64,000 bases of DNA, from contig JAUTDP010000002.1 of assembly GCA_033439795.1 (NCBI GenBank), positions 2,418,001-2,482,000 on the forward strand, in the 5' to 3' direction. This document shows positions 23,576 to 35,743 of the stretch, one piece after another. Position 1 is the first letter of the stretch, and every line of letters starts with the position of its first letter. The notes beneath the pieces were generated by a model. The model worked only from the letters and a program-made list of their open reading frames with translations. It ran no database searches and was not told the origin of the DNA. This DNA comes from Sordaria brevicollis (Eukaryota; Ascomycota; Sordariomycetes; Sordariales; Sordariaceae). The translations under genes and the position numbers were made by a program.

Positions 23576-24736
23576 ATGTCAACAGTAACCGAAACCTTCT
23601 TCCCCAACATCCGGCGCTACCTCTCCCTCCCGGCCTCCGAACAGGCCAAGGTTCCCACTCCGAAGCCCGAATGCAGCATCTGCATGATCTCCACCCTCAA
23701 ATGCTACCCATTGAACAACTACGGTCCCCTCGTCACCGAGTGCCCCGAGACCAAGGTAGACCTCGAGCGCATGGTCGTGCTCTACTGCGGCCACGTCGTG
23801 GGGTACGACTGCATCAGAAAATACTTGCGCACATGCTACAGAAACTTTAATCAAGACAAACGGGACGAAAATCTCCCTCGCTGCCCCTGCTGTCGCGACG
23901 TACTGACCTCCGACTGCGACCGCCCCTTTGCCCAGCGAAGCACACAGTACTTCTACGTCAACCCCCTTATCATTGCTCCCGCTGGGCCCCCCGTCGAGGG
24001 CCGAGAAGATGGCCCGGGAGAGAAGTACAAGCCGGAAAATCCTGTGGATTTCCGGCTTATGGACGAGTCCCTCTTCTGTCCTATCGCCTTCACCTTTAAC
24101 GATTGGAAGAACATGCCCTACACTCAATCCGAGGGCGGGATCCTGCCCAAGAGCTGCAGGGTCTGCGAGAGGGACATTTATGACGACGCCGTGAGGCGGT
24201 ACCAAGAGCAGCGGGTGCGAATCCTTGCCCGACTACAACGAGAACAGGAGCGGGAACGACGGCGGGCGGAGGCGGAGGCGGAAGAGCGAGCGGAGAGGAG
24301 GAAGAGGAAGAATGCGATCAGGGCGTCGCAGAGGACGGAGATGAGGTCGGCTCGTTATGAAGGTGTTCCGTTCTCAGACGGTCCGAACAACCAGAACAAC
24401 AAGAAGAAGGAGAAGAAGGAGAACATGGCCTACAAGACGGTTCAGATCCCGAGGGAAAGCATCTATGACGAGACGCCGGCTAGGCCGCGGCAGATGCTCT
24501 GGCCGTTGGGGTACTGTGTCATGACTGCTATACCGCTCCAGGATGGCTCGGGTACTTGGACACAGCTTCGCATTCGCGTCGCGACGAGGACGGTATATAA
24601 AGCCGTGATGGATGACGGGGTGCCGGTGGAAATTCCACTGGAGCCCAAGTGTTTCGGACCGCCGCAGTTCGGGCCAATGAGATTTGGCCGACATCCGGTA
24701 CCGTGGCCTGAAATTCCTCCTGAAGAATTAGCGTAG
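23576..24736 (+). CDS. RING-finger protein, fungal type
   Basis: Single exon, 386 residues. The ATG at 23576 (AAGATGTC) is preferred; an in-frame extension upstream is Lys-rich and reads like leader sequence. The RING-like zinc ligands are ECSIC (about residues 32-36), a long loop, VLYCGHVVGYDCIRKYL (about 65-81) and RCPCCRD (about 102-108), so it may be an E3 ubiquitin ligase. A second Cys pair appears near 197-200 (CRVCER). Residues ~210-255 are Arg/Glu-rich and predicted to form a helix or coiled coil (LQREQERERRRAEAEAEE). The C-terminal third has LWPLGYCVMTAIPLQ and no recognised domain. Proteins of this layout occur as multigene sets in related fungi (from memory). Ligase activity is inferred only from the RING. 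Confidence 0.8.
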   Translation: MSTVTETFFPNIRRYLSLPASEQAKVPTPKPECSICMISTLKCYPLNNYGPLVTECPETKVDLERMVVLYCGHVVGYDCIRKYLRTCYRNFNQDKRDENLPRCPCCRDVLTSDCDRPFAQRSTQYFYVNPLIIAPAGPPVEGREDGPGEKYKPENPVDFRLMDESLFCPIAFTFNDWKNMPYTQSEGGILPKSCRVCERDIYDDAVRRYQEQRVRILARLQREQERERRRAEAEAEERAERRKRKNAIRASQRTEMRSARYEGVPFSDGPNNQNNKKKEKKENMAYKTVQIPRESIYDETPARPRQMLWPLGYCVMTAIPLQDGSGTWTQLRIRVATRTVYKAVMDDGVPVEIPLEPKCFGPPQFGPMRFGRHPVPWPEIPPEELA

Positions 24737-25253
24737 AATGTTGTGGCATTGTCGGCGTTGTGCCTTTCTTTTTTTTATTTTAGTTTAGAATCAATGTATT
24801 TGAGCCGAGAAAAGAAAGATGTGCCTTTCGAGGTATGCTCTTCTTCTTGGGGATTGGTAAACAAGTCATGGTGTAAGGATCAAGAATCATAGATAGAATT
24901 CTATATATTATATTACGTACATTTACTTCATAAAGACAGTGACTCGGATAATGGTGTTGCTTAAGCGATTATATCAGTTCCTGGGTTTTCCAACCTTTCG
25001 CCATGCTACTTGTTGTTTGTTACCCATGACAATCTGTCCGTGATGTCTATCTGCTTCAAGGTGTCAAAATATCTTCAGTAGATGCAGCCTCATAAAGGAC
25101 TCGGACGTCCCCAACGAAAGATCTCACCAGAAAAGAGATTTCATCGGAGGTGATGTAGTTTTATAACCAAGATCCTATGACCTTCCGAATTCCTTCTACG
25201 CTTTGTCTCATGTACCTGTTTGGTTCCCTTCTGCGCACTCATAATCCACCTCA
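24737..25253. other. Convergent 3' intergenic region
   Basis: This lies between the RING gene and the CVNH-like gene, both ending here. It includes an AT-rich 3' end at 24765-24930. No gene is seen. Confidence 0.5.
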
Positions 25254-26188
25254 TCAATGTGCACCCCCAGGACAAAACCCCTCCGGATCATCTTCACAAT
25301 AGAACCTCCCCTCAGCCCCAGGACAACCAAGTTTGTTATTCACCACATGAACCTGCAAGTCTGTTTTTTTTTTGTCGTATCCCATTAATTAGCATATTTC
25401 CCTTCTTACCCATACCCAATAACCCAATATGCCCCCCACCAAAAACAACACCAATTAAAAGGTAGAGGCAGGTAACGTAAAAAGGTAAGACTCACCCAAA
25501 TCAACCTCCGTCACTTTCCCTTCCTTATCCCCCGCGAACCGCTCACAGGTACACCTCATTATCGACGGTTTGCGATTGTTATCTTCCGGGACATCGCACT
25601 CCTTGCACGTTTTGAAGAATTGTCCCTTGCCGTCGGTAACGGGGATCAAGGTGCCGTCGACGTTGGCGTAGCATGGAGATAGGTCCATCCATGACGGGCG
25701 GTTGGTTTGACCAGGACTTGCGCACACGCCGAATAGAGTCCATGGTGGTAAACTGCCGTACCCCATTTGGGGACCTGTATAATTATTGTTGTTAGCGCTC
25801 AGCTGAATTGGAAGGTGTTGTGAAGAGTGGATAGATATGTATCGTAGTGGTGGCTTGGTAGAATTACGGGAGAAGGGGAGAGAAGCAAGAGGGAAAAACA
25901 AAAAGAGAAAAGGATGGGTTGATGTGGACTGGAAAATAACTTACGGTAGTTACATCGCTCATAGTATCCCCCTTCCACATTACTTCCACTTCCGCCGTCA
26001 TCTCTAGCCGCAACAACAACAGACTGCCCGTTCTGGGTGGAATTAGAACGAGAGGTCCCTTCGATCCTTCCCGGTGTCGGCGCCGGTGGCGCTGCTACGG
26101 CTGCTGCTATGACCACTTGGAGGTAGCTGCTCAAAACTCCGGTGCCAATAGCCAGGACCAGCTTCAAATTCTTTTGTCGGAATCTCAT
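25254..26188 (-). CDS. Secreted cyanovirin-N-like (CVNH) protein
   Basis: Model of three exons: 26188-25945, 25774-25496 and 25360-25254, introns of 170 and 135 nt; 209 residues. The ATG at 26188 is the first true ATG and opens a signal peptide (LKLVLAIGTGVLSSYLQVV). The mature part has MDLSPCYANVDGTLIP, then GQFFKTCKEC, MRCTCERFAG and, across the second splice, TEVDL-DLQVHVVNNKLGCPG. This alternation (DL..C..N.DG.L, G.F..C, then C..DL..V.N..L) fits the two-fold CVNH fold, a fungal lectin-like domain. The last exon also adds the Cys-rich end RFYCEDDPEGFCPGGAH. Family assignment is by pattern only and sugar binding is not shown. If the second intron were retained, the protein would end after a short unrelated tail. 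Confidence 0.6.
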
Positions 26189-27679
26189 CTTGACTAGCTG
26201 CAATTGGCCACGGAAAACGTTGGCGAACAGGACGAGTGTGAAAGAATAAGGTAAGTTGAGGATGGTGCTGAGATTGAGTCGAAAGAGGGGAGGTTGTGGA
26301 GGGTGTGAGAAATTTGAACCGGGCGAACAGGGAAAAAGGGTGGAGAGGGGATACTCGATATGATATATGAATGAATTGGGGGATATGTCGGTTAAGGCTC
26401 AGAGTCAGGGCGAAAGAACACAACGGATATGAATCAATGCTTACTCAAACGGGGGGAACCCTCGGCCTCAAACCGTGTTGGTGACAGCGAGAGGGCCAAC
26501 GATAATTAAGTTCTCATCATCCGGAGGAGCAAAGAACCGGAACCTGCGACAGTTGGTCGTGCTTGCCAACATAAAACCGGAAACCCAACGGACAAACACC
26601 TCGTTGATTAATGAACTTTCATTCCAACAACGTCGACTTCCCGCCTCTTTGCTAACGTGTTGGCCCTCGTTGCACAGCACCAACAATGCCAGGTGGGATG
26701 AGGATGAGTCGTGCCACACCCCATCCCGCATAAACCGAACTGCTGTGTGTCCCTCGTCTCGTTTCTTTGTTCGTTGGTCCAACAATGGCCAGATATACTG
26801 GGGGAAACAAACAAACTGCGGGCTTGTCTCTCGATGCCCTGGTACGGAATAATATTTGAAACGACAAGATGTGACGGCTTCAGATGCCACTGGCAATTTG
26901 GCTTCCATCATTTGGAAAGGGGTTTCTCGTGGGGAGAGGGAAAGCTGTCGTGACTGGAATTTATGCAGGATGGATACCGAGAGGAGGGAAAGTTCTTGAT
27001 CAAATGATGTGAGTGAAGCAGCGCATTGAGTAAAGCTGAGAAAGTGAAAAATCTAGGGTGATGATTGTGATCTCGGGCAAAGAAAGGACGGGTAGAACTA
27101 AACATGTGTAGAGAGATGGGCATCTGTCAGGAATGAGTGCTTGCAGGAGAAAAGTTGAAGAAATTTTCTACTCAAATCGGATGGAGTACGTAGAGGTATA
27201 CTAAGCAGCACTCGAAATAGGGTTGGCCACGACCTCCACCAGCCCTAGCGTTGGAAGCGCCTTCCCGCTTGGAAGCGGGCGATAGGCGAACACGAAGAAG
27301 GAACTGAAGTGCTACGTTACCCGCTCCTTCCAAAAGGGGCGGGAGGACGGCATCAGTGATTGAAGTTTTCGCGCACCTGCCCCCTCGACATCGCATCTCC
27401 ATCTGGAGTCTTTGGTATCAGGATACCTACGCTTCAAATGACTCCATTGAACAAATGCTTCTCTAACTCGACTCTACTATTTCGCTTATCACCCTTCTGA
27501 TCATCCCCATAACCCCCCTCTTTCTGAGTCCGGGTGACAGTAGTTGCTCCCACACAAAGTGACTCTTTCATCACGCTGTAATTTCATTCCACAAATTTCC
27601 TTCTTCAACACATCTACTCTCAAGTCAACACAACTTCATACTTATGACCACATCATTGTCCATTGTCCCTCCAATGCGC
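26189..27679. other. Intergenic region
   Basis: This holds the promoter of the CVNH-like gene and the 3' flank of BLM10. A minus-strand open frame at 26911-26468 is listed separately as doubtful. A perfect hairpin (CCCGCTT-GG-AAGCGGG) lies at 27264-27279 inside a GC-rich island of about 150 bp with no known RNA family. Confidence 0.4.
26468..26911 (-). CDS. Doubtful open reading frame
   Basis: An ATG-initiated frame of 147 codons with a fairly protein-like mix (for example CFPQYIWPLLDQRTKKRDEG). No domain, signal peptide or splice site supports it, and a plus-strand frame of 125 codons overlaps it almost completely. It is listed only because it is the longest frame in a 1.5-kb gap. Confidence 0.18.
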   Translation of the reverse strand: MMEAKLPVASEAVTSCRFKYYSVPGHRETSPQFVCFPQYIWPLLDQRTKKRDEGHTAVRFMRDGVWHDSSSSHLALLVLCNEGQHVSKEAGSRRCWNESSLINEVFVRWVSGFMLASTTNCRRFRFFAPPDDENLIIVGPLAVTNTV

Positions 27680-30600
27680 TTAAGCAAAGTAACTCTTCCA
27701 CAAAACACCCTCCAAATCCTCCAGTTGCTCGCTTGTAAAGTACTGTAGCAACATGTTAGCATCTCTCTCTCTCTCTCAAATACCGCCGGTAGAAAATAAC
27801 ATACCTTCTGATCAACACTCCAACTATCCTGCCTCGTCTTCTTGAACTCTGCCAAAATCCCCTTCGTCGCCTTCCCCACCACTCCGGGGTCACTCGCCGC
27901 GTGCGTAGCCAAATGCGCCAACACCTCCGGCATCCACTTCGGCGGCGGCGTAGCATAGGGGAACGCCTCAATAAGGGCTCCCAACCCCAGCACGGCCGCG
28001 TGTCGTCGGACAATCTGCTTCTGCACGTCCACGGGCGTGTCGGTGCCCGGCATCTTGCGCTTGGGCATGGGATTCATCTTTAGCTGCAGCTGGAAGCGGT
28101 CTTTCAACTGCTCGATGATGGGGTTACGGATGGATTCCGGCGAGCACCGGATCATACCGGCCAGGGTGGCACTGGCGCCGTCGCGCACCTCGAGCTGCAC
28201 GTCCGAGAGCATGTCGCCGACGGCGTCGAAAAGCATTTGCCGCTGGGCGGGCTGGGTGAGGAAGAGGCGGCGGAAGTAGACGACTTGCATGTTGACCAGG
28301 GCGCGCAGGCGCTGGTGCCATGAGGCTGCCGTCTTGCCGACCCGGATCAGGGCGGCAATGAAGGCGTCATCCTCGCCCGAGCGGAAGGGGATGTTGGGCA
28401 TGTGCCGGTAGACGTGATAGGCGAGCCGCATGAGCTCGGGGTCTTCCTTGACGTCCATCATGTGCAGGAGCTGATCGATGAACGGCTCGGGAAAGAAAGG
28501 CACTAATTGAATGCATTCCTGAGACGCGAGCATGCTGTCCAGCCAAACAAGTACCGTCTTCGAACCAGACGTGTAACTGGAGGGAGTCTGCTGTCCGGGC
28601 GTGCGCTCGTGACGCCACTTCTCCAGACGATCAAAGACTTCGCGGATCGTCGCCGTGAACTCTTCGTTTGCCTCGTAGGGGCGGATACCAATCGACGAGG
28701 CACTTTTGTTCTGCTCGAGCAGAGCCGAGACGCTGAGGAAGGACTCGTGGTATCTGGTCCGGTAAATAGTCGCAATGACTCGACCAATGGATTCACGAAC
28801 AGACTTGTAGGGATGATCGATGTGAGCAAGGAAGTCTTCCAGGATCGGCTTGTCGCGGCGGAAGTGCCAGCCAGCATCGTTGATGATGAACTCGAGAAGC
28901 TGAATCTTGGCGGATTCCTTGAAGGCTGCATTGGAGTTCATATCAAGGCGGAAGTTGGCCAAAGCGTCAATCAACTCCTTTGAACGTCTGGGATCCTTGG
29001 AATCAACGGTAAGATGAAGACACGTCATCCAGTACTGCAGGTTATCCGGTGTCAAATCGTCCGCGATAACCTTGAGCATCAATGGTGCCGCAAAAGCCCA
29101 TATCTTTTCGCGGAACTCACGAGGGTCATCGTTACTGCCCGACAACATGGCTCCCACGATTTCTGCCGTAGCACGGTGCTGGTGCTTGTCACTACCGTCC
29201 CCGTAGATTTCCTTGGTCAACTCAACGATGTCATCGAACGTGGCAGCTGTCTGGCCATAGTTCATGAGATCGAACACCTGCATAAGGAGAACGACGTTGG
29301 TCATTCTGAATCTGTCTGCGCCGGCATCTCTGGGTTCCTGCTTGAGATATTCGAAGCACTGCTTGAACCAGTCACGCGTCAAAAGCCCGCCGATCTGTTT
29401 ACGGGCAGCTGTCTCGACCTTGTCGTACGCCAGGAACGGCTCCGGGTTCGCGGACGAGGCGATGAACTTCTTGCCCCACACCAACCAACCGGGATGGTCG
29501 GTATCGACGAAGTATTTGATGTCATCGCTGTTCTCGAACTGAGCGAGGAACTTTTGAGTCACCTCAGGATCGTCGACCGGGACAGTGACCTCGAACTTGT
29601 TGTCTCCAATGTCCTGCTCCAGCAGGTACTTCTCGTAACTGTGCTGGTACACCGCTCTCATATCGATCGATGTACATAGTCCACTAAACGCCGCCTGATA
29701 AGTCGAGCGAAGACCGGGATGAGGATCATTGGTGCCAGTGACGACCAATTCGATGAACTCGGGAGGCGCGAGAGTCTCAAAGCGAAGAGACATGTTGAGT
29801 GCGAACATGGCACATCTCGTGGCGACCTTCCAATGTGAGGCCTTGGCCTTGTTGATCAACTCCAAGCCGAGTGCAGCCTTCTTCTCCTCCACTTTGGCGC
29901 GACGTTCTTTAATGAACTCGTGACGCCGGTGGATGGCCGCTGAAAAGTCTTGCGATGGCTGGATAGTGTCAACCACAGCACGATCAAAAAGAATCATGCG
30001 CTCAAACGGCTTGCCGAAATCGATCAACGGGTAGAGAGCTGTGGCGCCCAAATTCTGGATCGACGTCTTATCTACACTAGCGGTTTCGATGTAGAGCCTC
30101 ATAAGCTCGGGAGCGAACCGCCAGTCTTTCATGGACGTCTTGAGCAGGGTGGTGAAGAACAAGGTATACATGGCGCCCTTGATGCGGTCATGATCCACAT
30201 CATCCAGTGCCTTGCGCAAAGCCTTGAGAATGACAGGAATAACCAGAGGCCTTCCTCCAATAATGACCTTGAGAGACGAGTCTTGAGCACTCTGCGCCAC
30301 CCTGCGGACATCCGCGTATGATGAAGTGCAAGACTCGGCAAGATCTAGGAGTAGCCGTTGATCCAGCTCACTCTTAGTACGGTACGCTGAATTGTACTTG
30401 ACACGCTGGAGTTGGTAGGCATCAGCACGCTTGATCAAGAGTGGCCGAGGATAGACCTTTCGCAGACCAGAGATCTTGAAAGGTGAAATGTCGGCCTTGT
30501 ACAACCGAGTCAGACGCTCCAGAGGATGAGCACTGCGTTCAATTCCGACGTCGGTAATCCACGTTCTGTAAGCACTATACAGAGCTGTGAAGCAAGCAAC

Positions 30601-33600
30601 GTCGTCCTGCTGGTTTGCATTCAAGAAGGAATGTGTGTGCGACAGTGTCCTGCCCACCTCCTCGCGAAGGTCGTGCACGCGCTGGTAAAGAGGATCCTCA
30701 GGGGTCAAGACGTATCCAGCCGGATACCGGAATGTGCGCTTGAGCTCATCATCGTCGGCAATCTCGGCTAAAGGGTCATCGTCCTCCTCCATGATGGTGT
30801 CGCCGGCGGCGTCAGTGTCCTGGTCACCACTAGAGCCACTCGCTTCTCCTGAAGCGCGGATGGGATCGAAAAGAGTTGAGACACCTGAGATCAAGAGACG
30901 GAGTGCTGTCAAGCTCCGTGATAGCTCGTCCGACCACTCCTTGTTCTTTCCCTTCCTGCTAACAGGAGGATCGTCACTCATCAACTGCATGAGCCGCTCC
31001 GTAGCACCGCGGGCCTCGCTTTCGAAAAGCTCGACAGCAAAGGCAACTTCGGCGGGAGACGGCCGGTGCCACTTAATGGTGAGTTCAGATGGCGGTGTCG
31101 TGCGGCCCCAGTCGCTAACGTTGATGCCGCGAGCAATGACATCGGGCTCAAACAGAGCATTGTCGATCGGGTAGGTATGGGTAAGGTTGAGTAGCAAATG
31201 ATGGACGTAATTCGAGATGTGGATCGTGGGCAGGCCGCGGCACTTCTCCTGCATATACTTGGCGATGCCGAACAGCTCATCCTTGTATTTCAGGACCTCG
31301 CTGCCCACGTGGACCACGCACATGCTCAGCATACTCACATGCCATACCAAGGCTCTGTCCCTGGGAAGCACTTCAGTGCCGCTGCTTCGATCCGAAGCAG
31401 CACCGTTGTAGTCAATTTCATTGCGGATGTTGACAATCAACATGGGAAGGAAGACCTTGAGCGTCTTTTCGGGGTTGACCTTGCAAAGAGCATTGCAGAT
31501 CCAGGCCATGGCATCCCGAGCTTGATGCACCACATGTGTTGACACGAAGTTGGCAAGCTTCTCCAGCGCTGAGTCAAAAAGCTGCGGAGAGAGGGACGCG
31601 AACAAAGGTGTCAGTGCAGCAGGAAGCGTGTTGATCACGTTGTCCTCTGGTGAGCCCGTTCTGAGGTGACTAGCGTCGGGAAGGTTCTCTAGCAAAGCAA
31701 ACACCTTGCCCAGCAGAGCCATGACGAACTCTCCTAGACCAGCAGTCGAGGACCGGAGGATGTTTGCTTCGTCTTCGTCGCTGAGCTCCTCGTTGTAGTT
31801 AATCTTGACATCTTGGCCTTCGCGCTCCATTCTCTCCATCTCACCTTGAACCCAGTTCATGGCGAGACTCGTGTCGTGGATGTCGTGATTTTCATCGACA
31901 AGCGGGACGAACGGAATGCTGTATGCCACACTTTGGATAAAGTTCAAGGTATACTGTGTCTTGTTGAGATCGTTCGCATCAATGCCAGGAAGAGCCAAGG
32001 CGAGAAGAGCAGTGATATGACAGCGATAACCCTTTTGCTTGGACATGATGTTGGCAATCATTTGAAGACTGCAGAGACTGGAAGTCGTACGATGCACCTC
32101 CACCAGCCCTTGCAAGCTGGGATAGAATCGCTGCAGGGCGCCAGGAAGCATCAGGTCTGGCTCGAGATAGGTGAGTCCTTGCAAGGCAGTGTAGTAGTAG
32201 TTCACTACCTTTGAGCTCTTGGCAAAGAGACCCATAAAGGTCACCTCTCTGAGGGAGAGCACAAATCGCTTCTTCAACTCGCCGTTGATGCGACGGTCAG
32301 CGGGGATACCCAGCTCGCCACTCTGCTCACGATTCCAGCGTGAAACGAAAATATCGGTCAAGAAGAACGTCAACTGGGCAAGAAACATGGACCACGCTCC
32401 CTGGTTCGAAGGATGGAAGAAGGTGTCTATTGACTCCATTAGACCCTCAAGGTTGGACATGATGGAACTTTCCTGGTCAAGGCACAGTGGTGATATCGAG
32501 TGTACAATCCACCTAGCTACCATGTACGGAACAGGATACTTTTTTTTGTCCTTTTCCAGATAGACGCCCAGCCCAGAAGAGTAATCAAGCGAGGCATATG
32601 GTGAGTTGGCTTGTCCGACGGGAATCTCCGTCAGTCGTAAAATGGCTGTAAAGATGAGGTCGGACTGTTCGCGGGTAAAGATACCGTGCTCGGTAAATGG
32701 AACATGTGTACAGCTCAAATAATCTCTTGCCATTCTGGAAAAGATGTCAATGAATCCCACGTCAAAGGCCTTGGACCGGGTCATGAGAGACCACAAGTGG
32801 AAAAAGGTGGGCAAGAAGTCAGATGGGGCTGACTGCGGCTCGGTCGGAGGTGCTGGGCCCGTTGGAAGCAGCGTGTTGATGGCGCCGGCCACGATATAGG
32901 CATTGGACAAGTCGGAGGTGCTGAAGTAGGGCAGCAGCTCCTCCAGAATCGCACGGCGCTCTTTGGGGTCGAAGTAGACGCTTCCGTGCAGACAGAGCTT
33001 CTGAATGTGTTTCTGGGAACGTTTCCTGCTACCCTGGTGAGGAGCCGTCTCTGCAGGGAACACCAGACCCTTGATCTCTTTCCACAGTGGTCGCCAGTCT
33101 AGCGTCAGATCTTCGACCGGCTTCAGGTAGTGGCGCTTGCGCGTCAAGGTGATGAGCATTCTCGCGAACCTATCGGCCGTGTTGATATCAAGTCCGGGCG
33201 CAAGCGCCAAATGGTAGTAGAGCTGGGCGAGGCGGGCGCGAAGCTCCCTGGTCATCTCAAACTTGAGGTTCAGCCATCCTTGAAGCTCGCGAGTCCAGTG
33301 TACAGCACCCGGAGAAAAGTCCTCGGCCATTACAGAGATATAAAGATTCTTAAGGATGCCGTTCAAGGCGGCATCTCTGTGGGCCTCCTCCTCGACATCG
33401 AAGGGAAGTAGCTGAAAGTAGCTGAAGGTTCGGGGGCGGTAGCGCTTCTGGTCATCGTGGTCTGCGCCATTGGAACATGGCAGTCCGGGCGAAGTTGCGC
33501 GGGAAATGGTGTCGGCGGAAGCCAGCAAACCACCGAGGAACATGGAATGGGCTCCTTCGGCTGCGAAGTGGCCAGCCGCGCCGGGGTGCGCCTCTAGAGA

Positions 33601-33609
33601 CTCGTCCAT
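27680..33609 (-). CDS. blm10: Proteasome activator Blm10/PA200
   Basis: Two exons on the minus strand, 33609-27805 and 27742-27680, with a 62-nt intron (GTATGT, GCTAAC, CTACAG); 1955 residues. The long alpha-helical HEAT-like repeat protein begins with SYFQLLPFDVEEEAHRD and GAVHWTRELQGWLNL. It carries the Blm10 middle-region pattern (HISNYVHHLLLNLTHTYP, WGKKFIASSANPEPF) and C-terminal repeats (KVLPQ-like segments, MLSDVQLEVRDGASATLAGM). PA200/Blm10 caps the 20S proteasome and opens its gate through a C-terminal hydrophobic-Tyr-X motif. Here, after the final splice, the end reads WKSYFA, so the penultimate position is Phe rather than Tyr. The length fits fungal members. Without splicing the frame would end in an unrelated tail, so the short last exon is well supported. 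Confidence 0.95.
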
Positions 33610-35413
33610 GATTTGGATATAGAAGGGTCGGCTAAGTCAAGGGGGCTCCCTGTAGACGAGCTTCGATTCGGTGGTGACACGGAACGGTTGGGGTTGAGGG
33701 GTTGCCGTGTTTCACAGATTGGCGAGATCGGCCGGGTCCCAGACACACGAGGCTTCGATGCGGCTCTGCGGGGTTGTTTGTGTCGTGGAAGTTTGTCGAG
33801 GATGGATGGCAGGTCCGAGACAGAGACAGTTCGGGGCTGACTTTGGTGAAGTTACTGAGCTATAAGGGTATTGGCTGATGGGAAAGTCTGTGACATTGAC
33901 ACCGAAGGGAAGACGGGGTATATCGACGGATGGCGAGTGTTTAAGTATTGGTTATGATTCGAGTAGGCAAATGGGTTGCGACAGTCGTCGATTGCCTATT
34001 ACGACCTCCTTCGGTGTTTAGGACTGGAGGCTGAGAGGACCTGGTGACAGGCAATCGGGATTAGCTTGTGGTTTCCCCGTGGGTTAATGGCCGAATAAGA
34101 GGTTGCAAGGCTGAAGGAGAAGGCTGTAAGTGAAGAGTGGGAGTAGTGATGGTGGTGACAGTTGGAAGTAGCAATATCTAGCAGGTGAATCCCCATGTCT
34201 CAAAGACACAGACCGGTACGGCTTTGACAAGGGGGGGGCCAAGAAGGTCAAGGGTCGCCGTTCAAGGTTGGGACATACGTGACGTGAACGTCTCTTGTGG
34301 TGATGATGGGTGTCGGGTTTGGTGACAGGGGGAGGAGGTTGGTTCCCAATGGACTTGTTCAAGGTTGGATTATTTGGGATATTGAAGTCCAGGGTGACTG
34401 CGAGATTCGACGAGGTAGGTAGGTGGAGGGGGGGATGGGGGATGATGGAAGTCACCACTTACAGAAACCTGTCACCGTCCACAACACAGCAAGAAACAAG
34501 CAGTCGCCACCAGCGGATCCAGTCTCGCCCAAAACAAGATGCTATTTTGGTACAATACGCGGAAGGGCAAAAAAAAAAGACAAAAAAAGAAGGGACGGAT
34601 TTTGAATGCTGCGAGCGATCTGTAACGTGTCAGGGGACACAGGTTTAGGCAGGGCTGATGATGCACAATGTAGAGGTAAATATGAAACTGGAAGAGCTCC
34701 CTCCTCTCACGCAGCTGTGTGATGCCGGAATGGGGGGGTGAACAATGGCGGGCGCGGCAGCTGGGCAGGGGAGCTTGGGCCTGGCTGATGGAAGCCAAGT
34801 GGTTGCATCGGGCGGGCGAGAGGGGCCATCCTTCTCCTTATCTTATCGATAAGCAATGGAGGTAGAGGTACGTATCCGCCAGGCACAAAAGAGCTTACCT
34901 CATCATGCTGGGAAAAAGTGGACATGCCGATGCAGGGACATTGACAATGACATCCTTCATTTCCCTTTGCCATCTGTCCATTCGGCTCATTTTCCTGAGA
35001 GCTCTACTTCCATGGTGCGAGCAAACACTGTGATATTGTCGCCAGCTACCACTTCTAGTTCACCGGCTAGGCAACATGCGCTGATGTGCTTTCATACACG
35101 AGCTTTCCAAGGTGGTGGTGTTCCGTCACTGGTTGTCCAGCATAATCGATTCTTTGTCTCTGCAGCGATCCGGTCAAGGCCATCGAATCTATCCTATACA
35201 AACAGCCAGGATGGTATCACCAATTTCCAGTGAGAAACCGGGCCAGCGTGTTGGACCGCGCAACCTATCTTTTCATTCATCCCTTCGGACTGATGTTCAC
35301 CATACACCAACGCCGTATAACATTTCACTCTCTGCCTAGTTGAGACGCAATATCTTCCAGATTTGGTCTTCACCACGTCTGTCAAACGCAAACACCGTCT
35401 TCTCTCATATCCA
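33610..35413. other. Intergenic region upstream of blm10
   Basis: About 1.8 kb without a supported gene. It should contain the blm10 promoter and the 3' flank of the small gene at 35414. A homopurine A-run (A9) lies near 34570. Confidence 0.45.
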
Positions 35414-35743
35414 TCACTCCTCCTCAGAAGGCTCCGACTCTTCCTGCTGTTCTCTCTTCTTCGTCTCTGCACTCTTCGCCTTTGGTTTCCCCTTCTTTGG
35501 TTCGTTCTTGCTTCCCGCCTCGTTCTCATACTCCCCTCCTTGTGCCTCGTACTCTTTGGCAAGCTTCATACCCTTCCATGCCGACCATTGGCCAACGCCG
35601 TCGCCCGACTTGTTGGGTTCTTGTTTGATCTCTTTTGAGGAGAGAGAATTAGCTTGTGTCACAGTAGGTGATGTTGTACACTTACCTTCTTTAAGCTCTT
35701 CACGAAGCTCGGGATCGGTGGGTTTGCCTTTGCTGCTCGGCAT
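35414..35743 (-). CDS. Small charged protein, DUF3140-like
   Basis: Two exons, 35743-35686 and 35631-35414, 54-nt intron (GTAAGT, GCTAAT, AAAAG); 91 residues. The start MPSSKGKPTDPELREEL leads across the splice into KEEIKQEPNKSGDGVGQW, then SAWKGMKLAKEYEAQGGEY. This matches a small fungal and bacterial family whose signature is W-S-A-x-K near a final EYxxxGGxY (DUF3140, from memory). The remaining tail is Lys/Glu-rich (EPKKGKPKAKSAETKKREQQ). There is no signal or membrane span, so it is probably cytosolic or nuclear. Function is unknown. Confidence 0.75.
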   Translation of the reverse strand: MPSSKGKPTDPELREELKEGKCTTSPTVTQANSLSSKEIKQEPNKSGDGVGQWSAWKGMKLAKEYEAQGGEYENEAGSKNEPKKGKPKAKSAETKKREQQEESEPSEEE

